64,000 nt of DNA from Pyrrhosoma nymphula (taxonomy: Eukaryota; Arthropoda; Insecta; Odonata; Coenagrionidae): NCBI GenBank assembly GCA_963573305.1, contig OY754335.1:16221501-16285500 (forward strand), in the 5' to 3' direction. The notes under the pieces are model-generated. The model worked only from the letters and a program-made list of their open reading frames with translations, was not told the DNA's origin and made no database searches. Made by a program: the position numbers and the translations under genes. Below are positions 36,024 to 47,960 of the stretch, in pieces. The number at the start of each line of letters is the position of its first letter. Within the stretch, counting starts at the first letter, position 1.

Positions 36024-36110
36024 ATAAAAATTTGTACTTTTACACAGTTTATTTAAAACTGCGACCGGTTTCACCTTGATAAGGAATCTGCTGGCACATT
36101 CTGAAGCTTC
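36024..36110 (-). mobile_element. Penelope-type module end, minus strand
   Basis: The minus strand reads TTGATAAGG-side sequence inverted as CTTATCAAGGTGAAACCGGT, then CGCAGTTTTAAATAAACTG and AAAAGTACAAATTTTTATT. The GAAACCGGT word with an internal ACCGGT palindrome matches the 32.0-kb copy (GAAACCGGTTGTAGTG). The CTGAWGA box is not clear here, so this is probably a truncated copy. Confidence 0.45.
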
Positions 36111-36119
36111 AACCATACA

Positions 36120-36740
36120 TGCAGAGAAATTTGTTCAAAACGTTCGTTTGTGATGGGGAGGAAAGATGGGCGGTACGAGCAAGGAAGGATGAGACAAACC
36201 GAGGGAGAAGGAGAATTTTTAAATGCAAATAGCTGGGTTGTGACCAAGGACTTTTGGAGGTTGGCTAAAGATTAGAAGTACACAAACCCAAGCCTTACGT
36301 ACAGGATATGGGGGTAGGGAGGGTATTGGGGAGGAAGGAAAGAGAAGGACAGTTGGAGGAGTAAAAGGTCACCAAGATACAACGTTTTCTATTTTAAAAA
36401 GGGGGGGATGCAGGGGAAGAGCAGCTAAATATCGCCGTCCAAAAATCTGCGACTGAAGAGCAAGAGAATTAGGCTAAGACCTGCCGAAGAAAAGGCTCGA
36501 AATAGAGCGTGCAGAGGGGAGCTGGAAAAAGGTCCCCCAGTGGAAACCTCGGGAGGGTATATGAATGGGCGAAAGACAGAGTGTTGATCATTTGAGTGGA
36601 CAGAAGACTAGACAGAGGGCAAAGCACAGAGTGTTGATCGACCCCCACGTACCTTCCCGTTTGGTCTCCTAGCAGCGGAGATAGGGAGAGGGGATAAGAT
36701 GTGAAAGAGTGGAACTTACTCCTGCGAACATGGAAGCAAA
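36120..36740. repeat. Purine-rich island
   Basis: The plus strand is G/A-rich almost throughout, without a matching pyrimidine block. AGACAGAGTGTTGATC (about 36574-36589) recurs as ACAGAGTGTTGATCG at 36627-36641, a short direct repeat roughly 50 bp apart. No gene is seen. Confidence 0.55.
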
Positions 36741-37008
36741 GAAAATAAGGGCGAGGAGTTCATAAATATGTTTAATACGCAGATTTACATTTTGACTTTT
36801 TAATAACACACGAATTACAATTTGTTCCAAAGCGTCCATTTTTAGGCCTTTGGGAAAAACATGTGAAGTTGAAGGTTTGAAAAACAGCTATTATTACAAA
36901 CTAATAAATGACTTAGGAATAATAAGGTATGACCATTTTCATTTTTGAGTGACTTTTCATGCTTCGAAATACGATTTGTCACTCCATTTCCCGTTTGGTT
37001 TTCATAAT

Positions 37009-37262
37009 CATAGGCGTATCCAGGGGGGGTTTGGGGGTCGTAACCCCCCCCCCCCCAATCGATAAAAAACGTAAAAATGATGTGTTTAACACATTCTAAT
37101 AGTACACTTAGAGATCACCTTCCATAACATAATAGAACACCTTCATAATGCCATTTTAAGAAGCATATTTTACCACCGTTTTATATGGACCCCCATAGAC
37201 CCCCCTTCAGACACACCTTCAGGTGGTGACCCCCCCTTCAGACGCTTCTAGATACGCCTCTG
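37009..37262. mobile_element. TIR element (MITE-like) with C/G-run ends
   Basis: The left end CATAGGCGTATCCAG (37009-37023) and right end CTAGATACGCCTCTG (37248-37262) are terminal inverted repeats, 13 of 15 matching. Each is followed inward by G- or C-run-rich DNA (a 13-C run lies at 37044-37056). The length of 254 bp with no coding capacity fits a non-autonomous DNA element. No convincing target-site duplication was found. An identical copy of the 15-bp right end stands alone at 44999-45013. Confidence 0.6.
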
Positions 37263-37349
37263 TGCATAACACGAAATACAATCATCATATTTTTGTTTGT
37301 AAAACCCAGATTTATTGTATGTGTCAACTTTATACTTCCCATTTTATGA

Positions 37350-37921
37350 AATTTTCCACAAGGTAAGATAGTCGGAGGATTCTAGCCTTAAATTCATAGG
37401 CAATAAGTTTCCCAATTTATAGGTGAGATTGCCCATAAAGGGGAGGGACCTCATTATTCCCCGGATAGAGAATTTGAGTTGGAGATTGTTTGGGATACAG
37501 AATTGAAGTTGGACATATGTTTATGTATTGCCCTTATAGTTTTGTCAATAAATTGTTTCGAGAAACCATTTATAAAGGCAATGGAATACATAGTTTGGAG
37601 ATCTGTATAATAATTCTCTGGTGACATGGGAAGTTGGACAAGACGGCATGCCATTGCATGGTATGCGGCGCGTTTGTGGGAGAAATAATGGGAGGTATCT
37701 TGGGAAATTATATGATACGTGGCGGTAGGTGTTCTATAAATATAGAAAATGTGCCTCTGTGCTTTAACTGAGATACTAAGACCCGGGAAATTCATACTAT
37801 CATCTACGTCTTTTCCCATCGTGAATGAAATATTATTGTGCAGATTATTTAAATATTTCAGGAACTGATTCAACTGTTGTTCCGTTCCTGTCCAATGGCA
37901 GATTATTTCGTCCAAATATCA
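37350..37921 (-). pseudogene. Broken Penelope-like reverse transcriptase fragment
   Basis: The minus strand from about 37921 reads YLDEIICHWTGT, corresponding to the Y-x-D-D catalytic box of Penelope-type RT (second Asp replaced by Glu), just after an in-frame stop. It continues with LNQFLKYLNNLHNNISFTMG, later FPGLSISVKAQRHIFYIYRT, SHYFSHKRAAYHAMACRL, and a stop at 37454. In another frame GNLTYKLGNLLPMNLRL follows, as expected for the region after the RT. Everything upstream of the catalytic box is missing, no GIY-YIG endonuclease is seen, and the fragment abuts a different repeat at about 37927. Confidence 0.8.
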
Positions 37922-37926
37922 ATATA

Positions 37927-39366
37927 ATAAAACTAGAAGCGGGACCCGACTTCGCACGGGAAGCTGCGAATTAATTGCACCGTTAATGCATAAAATAACA
38001 GGGCTAATGCTGAGAACTTTACATTTTCTCGGCTAAAAAAATGTATACAAGGCATGAAATATGAGGTTTAATTTAGAAAATATTTTAAATCGCATTTTTA
38101 TGGATATTTTAGAAGAAGAGAAAATCAAATAGTACAAAAACCACATATTTGGTAATATTATTACACAATCTTGGTCCATGAATAGTGCTAAATCATATTC
38201 ATAAGGGAAAGATGATCATGCCCGTTGACTTTATGTGGGAGATATCATTTACCTTTATGAATAAGAATCAATGCATGATGCGTGCTATATTCAGGTACTA
38301 TCTATCAGCCATTAACCACATGTTGGAACTTCTGAGTAATTTCTCATTGAAATTTGCTTAGGTATATGTAATGTTAATCTTATTAATTACGTACAAAGTA
38401 TGCATGCTCGTGTAAAACTCAAAGACGAAATGTGGTACAATTTTCAAACTTTAAGGATTATAAAATGTCTTCTATGCACGGATAACTGACTATATTTCAT
38501 GCAATTCATGATCTCCAGTTCGATCCCTTTTCGATCGTTTTTCTTGGAAAAATAAATGTTTCAAATATCATGATTTTAAGTTCAAATTTTCAGAATATAT
38601 TTGATGGTATACATATTCTATATCAATTCCAAAAGCAGAAAAATACCAAGTATACTACTTTGTAATGTGATTACACACTGCGGCCATAAATAATTCTAAA
38701 AAGGGCTCGATGAGGGTGCCCGATAAAATCCAGCGCGAGAGAGAAAACAAGTAAGCGGTAGTATGTGACATAATAACCTATGTGACGTGCTAAATTCTGA
38801 TACTACGTAAAAGCTATTAAACGCAAATAGTGAGGTTGAGGTAAACACTATCAACTTAGTCACTGAACTTGACCTAAAAATGCTGCAGGCATGAATGGCC
38901 ATTCATGAAATCGCTATTAAATGGATATTCACGCCTGGTTGCCAAAGAAATTTCTATTGTTAAAAAGGAAGAAAAATTGATGAATTTTGAGTTAAAAATG
39001 CCATCATGAGACAAAAACGAAGCGTATAAGAAAATTGAATGAAATAATTAAATACTGCATTCTTTTATGCGTTCGACGATTTAAATTTCCATCCAATATA
39101 TTGATTGCAAGTATTTAAAAAAGCAAATAAAGAAACACGTACACCGAAGTCAATGCTTTTCTTACGGGAGTAAAAGTTAACATTAATGGGGTAAGAACAA
39201 CCCCAAAGATTATTTATTTCAAAAATCCTTTCTTAGTGCGCCTATACACCACAAAGGGGATGTACCCTCAAATTGTCACATATATATAACCAGTAGTTTT
39301 GGCTGTGCGTTGATGAGTGAGTGAGTGAGTCAGTCAGTCAGGACATTCCGTTTTATATATAGAGAT
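37927..39366 (+). mobile_element. Retrotransposon-like repeat with TGAG/TCAG tail
   Basis: The left end reads ACTAGAAGCGGGACCCGACT, then TCGCACGGG, a form common at the start of a repeat family in insects. The right end is a (TGAG)n-(TCAG)n run (about 39313-39341), then GGACATTCCGTTTTATATAT and AGAGAT, the matching 3' end. The 1.44 kb between carries only short, featureless frames (including 68 codons minus at 38696-38902). I read it as one non-autonomous or decayed copy; the class (LINE-derived or other) is not certain. It begins within 6 bp of the Penelope-type RT fragment, so one insertion likely cut or flanked the other. Confidence 0.55.
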
Positions 39367-41256
39367 AAGTATTCATGCCTATAGGTTAATAAGAAACACG
39401 TAATATCTCTTAGGAATTCCAGTTGCGTAGTATTTATAAACAAAGAAATTTAAATTGGAGACTCCGAAGCTGCTGAGGCTTTCATTCTTAATGTGAAAAC
39501 CAACTATCCTCATTTGGTATTCTACCAGGCTAATGAGAGGTTATTAAGGAGACCCTGTTTAAAGACACCTGATATGCGGGTTACCATTACATTTCCCGAT
39601 GTAATTACCTATTTGGTCTTTGATAGATTCTCTTTAGCTTTTCATATCTCCAACCTTCACTTCTGTCATTCATTTTCGAGCAAATACTAAAATATATATT
39701 GCAAATCTATAACAATCGCAAATGCGTATTTGGCACACTCATTTTAAATAACAAAAGAAGAGGTGTATTCAAGAAGACATATCCGCCTTTATTCTCATTT
39801 TTAGAATAAATAAGTACAAAAGGTGCTTTTGTGTAAATGCTAATAGCTCAACTATATCTGCACTCGTATTGCACATTGAATTCTTCAAGATATTAGGTAT
39901 TTATCTAAACCAAAGCAAGCATGAAGTATTTATTTTGATCCAATTATGGATGTAATAGGAGAACTACTGCTTGACTTTTCTCTTTGCAATGAGTACTCTT
40001 TTCAATAATTTTATCAATTTTGTTTCAAGATTTTACCGATGCAAACATACAACTGGCGTTTATACCAATTCCATTACTATTTTCATAAAGTTCGGAATAA
40101 ACGAATACCTTCCAAACGGTGAAGTATCAAAGTATAAAGAGAGGTCTGAATATGGGAACCACTAATAAAGTGAACTGATTAGATAAATATTAATTAGGCA
40201 ATAATTTTTGCAGGGAGGCTTTCTTATTATTAAAAGGTATTTTTTATTTCCTCAATGGAGTTTTGATGGATGTTGTCGAGTGCTCATTACGAAAAATCAG
40301 ATCGCATGGTGATCGTCATGTTCAGCACCATTCTAACATAACACGAGAACACGAGGCAATCTCAACCAGATTGAATTTCGCGTATTTGGACTTCTGCGAG
40401 TACTATGTTAGTATTCACTGCCAATAGAGTCAATCTTACGACTGAAGGCCGACGAACGATAGCAAACAGGAAGTGGAACGTCTTTTCCAACGGAATAATT
40501 CATTGCAAGGGAATTCGGGGAGGGGGGGGTATGCCTCCTAAGGGTGTTTGAGGGGCGTTTGACTACTCTCAAAACAATGGCTCGGAAACGCTAGTTTGGA
40601 GGCAGAGGTTTAATTCGATCGCTCAAAGTATCCAGTAAATTTTTACATCCATAGTTTCCGCAGTAACAGCAGGAAGAGAAGTGTCGCACCTGAATCACGC
40701 CATCGACGAATCTAATGTAGTAGTTCCGTTGCCAAATGAAAGCCTTTGTTATCGAAGCATTAGCATGAATATGAGCGATAATTGCATGTCAGAGGGGCGG
40801 TAGAAAAGCGTTATTTGGCTGCTTATACGTGCGATGGTGTGGTGATACTTGCATGGAAGATTGCTGGACGAATAAGTGTACCTAGCTTTGAAGAAAGCCT
40901 GACAAAAATACTAACCTTCCTTCCTAATTTAACCTTCCTAATTAATTGCTAACTCACGTTTCCTGAAGATTCATCATACCATTATAAACATATTTCCCAT
41001 TGATCCAAACCCTAGAAAAACTATTAATTCGCAATTTTATTTTTCCTACAGAATGCCAGTTCTCATAGTAAGTAATACTCTTTAAATTTTCATATTGTTT
41101 TGACTCCACTGGTTACACATTTATCCAAATTTTGTCTTCCTCATAAATCAATTAATTTTATTCAGCCATAACTTCCACAAAATAGTTCTCCATTCACTTC
41201 CCTTAGGGCTAAGTTTACCATACCTCTTCAAAAAAAGAAGAATGTACGACACCTTG
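39367..41256. other. AT-rich noncoding stretch
   Basis: A plus frame around 39455-39690 reads GDSEAAEAFILNVKTNYPHL and continues with DMRVTITFPDVITYLVF. It looks more protein-like than chance, but I cannot assign it. A short TM-free 64-codon frame at 39971-40165 has no feature. GC-richer DNA with a G run at about 40521-40530 holds nothing recognisable. Confidence 0.4.
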
Positions 41257-41437
41257 TTACCGGCCTCAGTGGCGGCGGGGTAAAGTCCTCATCTGCCAAA
41301 CCTAAGGTCGCGGGTTCGAATCCCGCCTTGGTAGGAAATTTACACCTCCCAGGGCATGGTTGTGTGTGTTAGTCCTTATAATAAATACTTAGTAATTGGC
41401 TTTGGCTGTTAAGTATATAGAAATCATTATTATTATT
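41257..41437 (+). mobile_element. tRNA-derived SINE with ATT tail, well preserved
   Basis: The head 41257-41336 begins TTACCGGCCTCAGTGG (A box) and carries GCGGGTTCGAATCCCGC, a perfect 5-bp T-arm with a consensus B box (GGTTCGAATCC, 41313-41323). It ends CCTTGGTAGG, pairing with the start. A unique body follows (41337-41420) and the unit ends in an AATCATTATTATTATT tail. It is the best-preserved tRNA-headed SINE in the window. I could not find a clear target-site duplication. Confidence 0.8.
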
Positions 41438-44159
41438 AAAAACCCACAATGGGCATCTTCCCACTAAAGTTGGTTCAACATGGTTCCTTCGTGGGTTGGA
41501 AAACCTTGTGCAGATATTTGAAGTTCCCTCTTAATAAGTTGAGTGTAGAATGGGGTAGGGCATAAAATAATTATTTATGATCAAAGAATTTATCATATTT
41601 GAAAGGAGTTTTACGACCACCACCTGCAAATTATGAATGTGTATTCCTTCTGCTGTATTGAAGCTATGATGAAAGCGGCGTATCACATTCATTTCCACTT
41701 AATGTACGGAGCGTGAGAATTCAGGCCGCTTAAGAAAGTCAGTCAGCCGAATGTCTGCTATTCATCGGGTAATGAATTCTTGCTCCTTAACAGCAGCACT
41801 GGCCTAGTTTTGTCAGGAATTTGCACCGTCTTGAATAGATTGAAATAACCTCCGTCACCATAGCATTTTATCGAGAATGTATTCTTCGCATTTTCGTAGC
41901 CACAACAGATTGTACAATGAAACATCGAAGGAATCTTGTTGCTTTCAATAAATATTGCAATCAATTTTTTTCTGGATTACTCATTACGTTCATTGAATTA
42001 TTGAACTCTAGATATGAGAGTCATTTTTTTAAATTGCATAGTTTTGACAGGAACACCTATCCTAGGCTCTTCTTTATAACAATATGATTTTAAGACTTTC
42101 ATGATCCTAAGAAGAGTTTCAAAATAAGAATTACAAATATGGCTGGAAGCCTACTGCGATATAGCATCAAAGTAGTGGACACAAAACTCAGCAATTATTA
42201 CAAGAGCATAAATCAGTTTCATGGAAAATGCATGAGCTTTCCGGGGTGCAACTGTTGCTCTTGATGCCGACATTGCGTTGGCATTTTATTTTAAGCCCGT
42301 AATTGTTCTTTGCTGACAGAATCAATTAAAAATTCTTCAGTACTTTGCACCGTATAATGACTTCTGGATAAATAATTTTCTCACACAAGGAGTAAGACCT
42401 CACGGGCATACTCCCTCATTACGCAGTCTAAAAGTTTCTCTCTAGTAACACCTTCAATATTGTTGCATAGTCAGATGCATTAAAATTACTCCTCAAACTT
42501 TCGACGGAACAACATGAACTTTGTGTTGCATAAAAAACAATGGCTTCCGCCGTGAGATACTTGCAGTTGACCTAAATCCATAGCGGTCTCAAAACAAAAA
42601 AAAAACAATCAAAGAAAAGGAAATGCATTCTGCGAAAAAGTTCCGCTGCGCTGTTGCTCAGCCGGTGAATAAATCTGCAGTTTCGAGTTCTGGACTCTTA
42701 ACAGCGTTCGAATTTCTCGCTGAAGTTTTCCAAACTTGGTGAAAAATTAAACAGAAAAAAATGCCCTAGCGATCGCCTTCACCGATATTTCACGCGCAGA
42801 TTATGGGAAAGCCCTTTTTGACGTGCTTTTGTAGTGGAAAACGCAGTTGAACTGACTGAGTGTTCTCTCCAGTGTACTCCGATCCCTTGATTTCATTCAA
42901 CACTGAGGCCACTCGAGATCAATGACGAGGTACGGAAGCGAAACCTAAAGAGCAGGCAGGTGGGATTGTGTGTGGGAAAATAAGAAGCACTTCCGCAATA
43001 CGGTGTATAAAATATACGCTAAGGCGAACCATGGCAATTAAATGTTGCTATTATAAATCATTTGCGCCGATGAAGATTAATTTTCATACTTTAAATTGCC
43101 ATAATTGTAGGAAAATTCTTATTTGACACATCCATTCTCTTAAGTACCGATTGTTTTCCATTTCACTTAATAATTGACAATAGCAATAATCTCCAGAATG
43201 AAATACGGCAAAATTACAACCTGGTCGAAGATCAACTATATTGGATGGGTAGCGCAGTCGTGCGTCACTCTTATCAATGGACAAATTGTTGACTTGGCCA
43301 TGTTCCGGATGATTATCTGAATCTGATTTCAAGTTAAATTATTTACCGAATTTTGCATGAAAGTGCGTGACGCCTATGCAAAATGATGGATGATGATACT
43401 TCTGATATCTTTATTATCTTCCAGAGACAAGGTTTTAATTTATGCTGAAGCAATTACCATAAATTAATTCAAGAATCTGTCTTTACGCCTTTAGGACTTT
43501 TACGCTTTTTAGGACATAAAACCGCATGAATATAACTTTATTTATTAACTGTCAAATTTCGAGTTTACGCCTGAAATTCAATATCTCTGCGCTACTATTT
43601 TCTAGCCTTAGTATCACCGTAAATATGACACGGAAGAAGTATTTGATTGAGTATTTAATTTTCATCTAAATTTAAAAAATTGAATTGAAATTATGAAATA
43701 AAAATAGTGTATTTTGAATGCTAAGAGCAATACCTATTTTTTAGACACTGGAACTTATTTACCAGAAAACAGATTACATTGTTGATTTTTAGAAAAAAAA
43801 TTTACAAACAGATTACAAATTTACAGAAACATATAATGTGGAACATTAAATGCAAAGTGGTTTTCGTTTCCCACAATGGGGGTTTATCACGATTTTTACT
43901 TTTTGCTTTATTGTGCAGGGGATCATGACAAATGATCATTTTCAAATCATCTCTTAAAGATTCCAAAAATTGCCAGAGATATAGGAGTCTAAAGTTGAAT
44001 GGACGGGAAACCTTCACATAATGGTCGTGACGTCATTCCATCCCTCTTCTTTCCGATCAATTCTGAAAGATGCCAAAAAAAAAGGCTTTTCTGAAAATGT
44101 CCACTTCTTCCGGAAATACAACAGTATAAAGATTTAGAAAATTCTTTGAAAAAATATCC
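41438..44159. other. AT-rich noncoding stretch
   Basis: Minus frames of 68 codons (41758-41964), 82 codons (43084-43332) and 71 codons (43802-44017) have no recognisable domain. No repeat or RNA was recognised. Confidence 0.45.
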
Positions 44160-44235
44160 GTCTTCACCGGGAATCGAACCACGGGCTATGAATCGATGAA
44201 TGAAATGACGTCAGAGGTCGTTTTCGGAAATAGAA
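44160..44235 (-). repeat. tRNA-like B-box fragment
   Basis: The minus strand CGTGGTTCGATTCCCGGTG (44167-44185) is a consensus-like B box and T-arm. Upstream the A box is degenerate. It is probably a decayed SINE or tRNA-like fragment. Confidence 0.35.
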
Positions 44236-45483
44236 AAAAATGCAACGTTCTACGATTAGTTATTTGGTTATTAGGCCTTAATCTATCATGCAACTCCGTA
44301 AATCTACATGAAAATCTTTGCAAATTTGATTTAAACGGTAATATCGAAAAAGCATTCGAATGATAATCCCCCATTCGGCTATGATATTAGCTCTCGTAAA
44401 TCAATGCCTTAAAAAAAAGGCATATTTCGCCATTGAAGGAACCTATTTTGAAACCATAAATACCTATTAGCTTTTACTATGAGAATTACTTACGCTTAAT
44501 CCCTCTTTATTATTAAATGATCACATCAGTTGGTAATTGAAGATGCTTATCTCGAAGGGTATTTAAAGCAGAAAATATACGAACCTGAAGCGAAATTACA
44601 ATTTTTATCAGGGAGTATGAAGAAATAGTATCTCTTCTAGCCTTTATGTCTTCCTGATGGGAAAAATGGATGCCATCAATCGTCCATTGTTTTGGAGGTG
44701 ACAGCGACAGAAAAAAAATACTGAGGAACATCCCTAAAGACTCAATGAAGCCATCGTCAAGCCAGTCGAGCTCACATAGTTTCGCTTCCTGTCGCCCTAA
44801 TGTCCCCAGAAATTAGCACGCACGTCATTTTATGAGATTATTTTCGTGGAATCCCATCAAAATAAAATTTAAGCAATCAGGATATATTCTTTAAAAAATA
44901 ACGGTGCACGTGTAGCCTAGCTCCCGACCCTTGGCTATGAGCGTTCCACTCCTGCCTGCATAATTTTGGGCAGCTCAAGCTTATGAGAATAGATAGTACT
45001 AGATACGCCTCTGCAGGATTATTGCCTCAGATTGAAGTACTCTCGAAGCTCCTGTTGGAAATTCCTACGCAAGTGTCGGGCGGAAAAACTCACTAATTCC
45101 ATCCATCAACATGCTAATTACCCTACAACCCCGCACAATGAGAAGCCGAGCTCAATAAAGCCATCTCCCAAAACAAAACAAAGGCGTTGCGAGCTTGCCT
45201 GGCTTTAAGGGAATCCTCTCGCCGAAGTATGTACGTCCAACCGTAAAACTTTTAGAATTGCTTCCACAAGCTTGGCGTTGGCAACCGGGACAAACTCGCC
45301 GCCCTCCGAAGCGCCGAGGGAACAGGGTTAGTGCGAACCGCGTTGGCCCTCGAGTGCGGAAGAGCAAGACAACAGTTTGCAGACAGAGTTGGGATTTTCA
45401 AGAATTGCTTGCGTTACGAATACTTTAGTGAGAAACTTTCACACCGATTAAGATAAAAAAGGATTGGCGAATATAAAAAAAAT
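44236..45483. other. Noncoding stretch with a solitary TIR end
   Basis: CTAGATACGCCTCTG at 44999-45013 is identical to the right end of the TIR element at 37248-37262; no partner end is seen. Overlapping frames at 45152-45428 (71-77 codons) lie in GC-richer DNA and lack domains. Confidence 0.45.
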
Positions 45484-45710
45484 GCAGCTTCCAACAGCGT
45501 TACAAATACGCATCAAGGCAATTACGTTATGACCCAGAACAACAAGAAATAAGTAGGTACTTGAAGATGTTTTGAGGAATTCAAAAGATTTATTTTAGCT
45601 TGGAGGTGTAACTTTCCAGCGCACTTGATCTACAATCGGGAGATCCTTGTTCGAATCTCGGCAAAATCAAATAATTTCTTTCCTGTTGGAATTTCAACGA
45701 CCCGATAACT
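45484..45710 (+). repeat. Composite dispersed repeat with tRNA-like segment, copy 1
   Basis: CAGCTTCCAACAGCGTTAC, ACGCATCAAGGCAATTACG, a variable middle, then GATTTATTTTAGCTTGGAGG, GATCCTTGTTCGAATCTCG and a C/T-rich end match the order at 46870-47100. The last part has A-box-like (TAGCTTGGAGG) and B-box-like (TTGTTCGAATC) sequence about 50 bp apart. It is therefore a larger repeat whose 3' half resembles a SINE head. Confidence 0.6.
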
Positions 45711-46726
45711 TATACAAATATTTACAGCGGGTTAAAAACAGCTTTGTATACACTCAGCTAAACACTTAATTACCGACCTAGGACCAACTACATGTTCACT
45801 GGAGAAGTTGAGGGTGAGATCAAAAATCGCTTCAACATTATGGATCTCTAGACTGGCAAAATTATTTTATACCTCCTGAGCGTATTTTCAAGCTAAGGTG
45901 TGGTCCTAACACTTCGATAATTTAATTAAACGACGTTTGAGAAAGACGTGGCTGCAAGTAGAGCTAACAGATTGAGTGTCGTTTTGCCATGAAGGAAACT
46001 TGAAAACCATCAGGCAACTAATCACCGCTCACACGTCAGCGGTGATAAAGCGATAGAATAGGCGTAACATAATTGGACGGCAAGCAGAGCGATATCAATC
46101 ATCTTCTCTCCCCCTTCACAACTTCGAAAGCCTTCTTTCTTCGAGTCGATACGATCTGTCGGGGAACGGCCGATGATTGCTCAAGCGCGGAGGCTCTTTT
46201 AGACGCGAGAAAATTTTCCAATCGATTGAAATGGCTGGAGAGAAGAAACGATTGGTTGGTTTATATACGACCAGCTGAAGCCCTTCATAAAGAAAGTCCG
46301 CCCAGGCGGAACGAAAACTCAAGCCATTGCTACCAGGTGGACTGAATCAAATAGCAAGTCTGTGCCGATCTTAATAGCGTCGCTCAAAGTTCGTAATTTA
46401 TTAAAAGACGAAGTTGGATGAATAACTCACGGAAAGGTTTTAAAGTTTAACCGTATGAGGCACAGTAAGAGTATTAATGAACCTTAATTACCTCATTCAA
46501 CACCAACTAAATATGATACTAACGCTAAATGCCAGTTCAATAAACTTGTCCAAATTGTCGAGCGATAGTGATTTTGTAGTAGCATTGAAGCCACTAGTGT
46601 TGCATGAGTTTGCCATTAATGCAGTATAAAAATAGACTTTCTACCAAAGAATTATTCAAATAGCCAATGCCACCAGTGTGCACAATGCAGATTTAAAATT
46701 TCTCAGACAGTACTACACAGCCTTTA
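45711..46726. other. Noncoding stretch
   Basis: Plus 46073-46345 (90 codons) is open but shows no domain; it lies in slightly GC-richer DNA. Nothing else was recognised. Confidence 0.4.
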
Positions 46727-46770
46727 TATATGCACCCCATACATCCTTGGGGATGTATGGGGTGCATATA
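46727..46770. repeat. Perfect palindromic hairpin, 20-bp arms
   Basis: Left arm TATATGCACCCCATACATCC (46727-46746), loop TTGG, right arm 46751-46770, its exact reverse complement. Such perfection implies a recent inverted duplication or a functional structure. It is not part of any element I recognise. Confidence 0.9.
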
Positions 46771-46869
46771 TTGGCTGGGCATGGGCATTGCGATGGAGAG
46801 GAGTTCCATACGTATAGGTATAAATAAAAGCTAGCACCGATTACGGCCAAAAAATGACTTCATTCAGTA

Positions 46870-47100
46870 AAAGTGCATTTCCAAACAGCGTTACGAGTAC
46901 GCATCAAATCAATGATGTCATAACTAAAAAGCGAAGATATTTCATTATCTCTTTGGAATCGTAAAGGTATGTGACGATTTTTAAAAGGAGTTTTAAGATT
47001 TATTACAGTTTGGCGGTATAAATGTCTGCAATAATTGACCGGCTATGGGATATCTGGGTTCTAATATCGGTCAAGTTAAATGAAAACCCCCAAAAATAAA
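46870..47100 (+). repeat. Composite dispersed repeat with tRNA-like segment, copy 2
   Basis: GCATTTCCAAACAGCGTTAC, GTACGCATCAAATCAATGATG, a middle, GATTTATTACAGTTTGGCGG and TCTGGGTTCTAATATCGG occur in the same order as at 45484-45710. The B box is eroded (GGTTCTAATATC). Same orientation, about 1.4 kb apart. Confidence 0.55.
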
Positions 47101-47539
47101 TGCTTAGGAACCCTTCCAATGCAAAGACGCTATGGTAAAAGCCCAAGCGGTCCGAGAAACAATATATTTTTATGATCAAAAACACAATTGGAATAGATGA
47201 CACATTATACCTTGGCATACGCAAAGAAAACCAATGCCACCAGCGGAGGATTGATAGAAAAATATGGTGCCACGCAAATCACGTGTTATTAAGGATTTGA
47301 TTCCAAGTGTTCAAAGGGACTGCTTATATTTGAAATCAAGGTCCTCCACTCCGTAATCAATAGCTCTTCATTATTTCATGATAAGCTTCAACGCCACCCC
47401 GCTTTCATTAGTCGAGAATTAATCACTTTTTAAGGCATCACAAAAGCTACGACCACTAGTACTTATACCGAAAAAAACGTCGACATGAACAACTTGAACG
47501 GATAAAAACGTCTCTAAATGAGATAAAAATAAAACATTT

Positions 47540-47960
47540 TAGTAAGGAAAGGAAAAGCTAACGAAAGAAAACAAAAGACATCGCATTAGAGCCTCGGAAA
47601 AGGAAATCTCGTAAGGAAAAGAAGCCCAGAGAATAGAGAGCCGGGATTTTCTTCCCAGATATGAAATTTGGATTTACTCCTGTCATAGGGGTAAACAAAA
47701 AGACGGTCCGAGTGAAGAGGAGACGACTGGTATTATAAATGTTCCGAATAAAATGGAATCATTTCCATAACAGGAGCGGTATCGGAGCAACGGGGGTTAC
47801 TCGGCGAATGGGATTGAAATTAGGAATTACGAAGTCCGCATTTTTTTTGGTGGAAATGGATATGGAGGGAGGGCGATACCTGGGGGAAGAAGTAAGGAAA
47901 GAGATAGAGAGAGGGAAGTGTTGGGGGTAAAGGAAGACGGGGAGTAAGGCGTGGGTTGGT
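47540..47960. repeat. Purine-rich island
   Basis: The plus strand is G/A-rich, including GGAGGGAGGG-type runs. The 63-codon frame at 47739-47930 is a compositional product. No gene is seen. Confidence 0.5.

Noticed and set aside
41257..41336. Functional tRNA gene
   Set aside because: The acceptor and anticodon stems do not fold as a true tRNA and the unit continues into a SINE body with an ATT tail.
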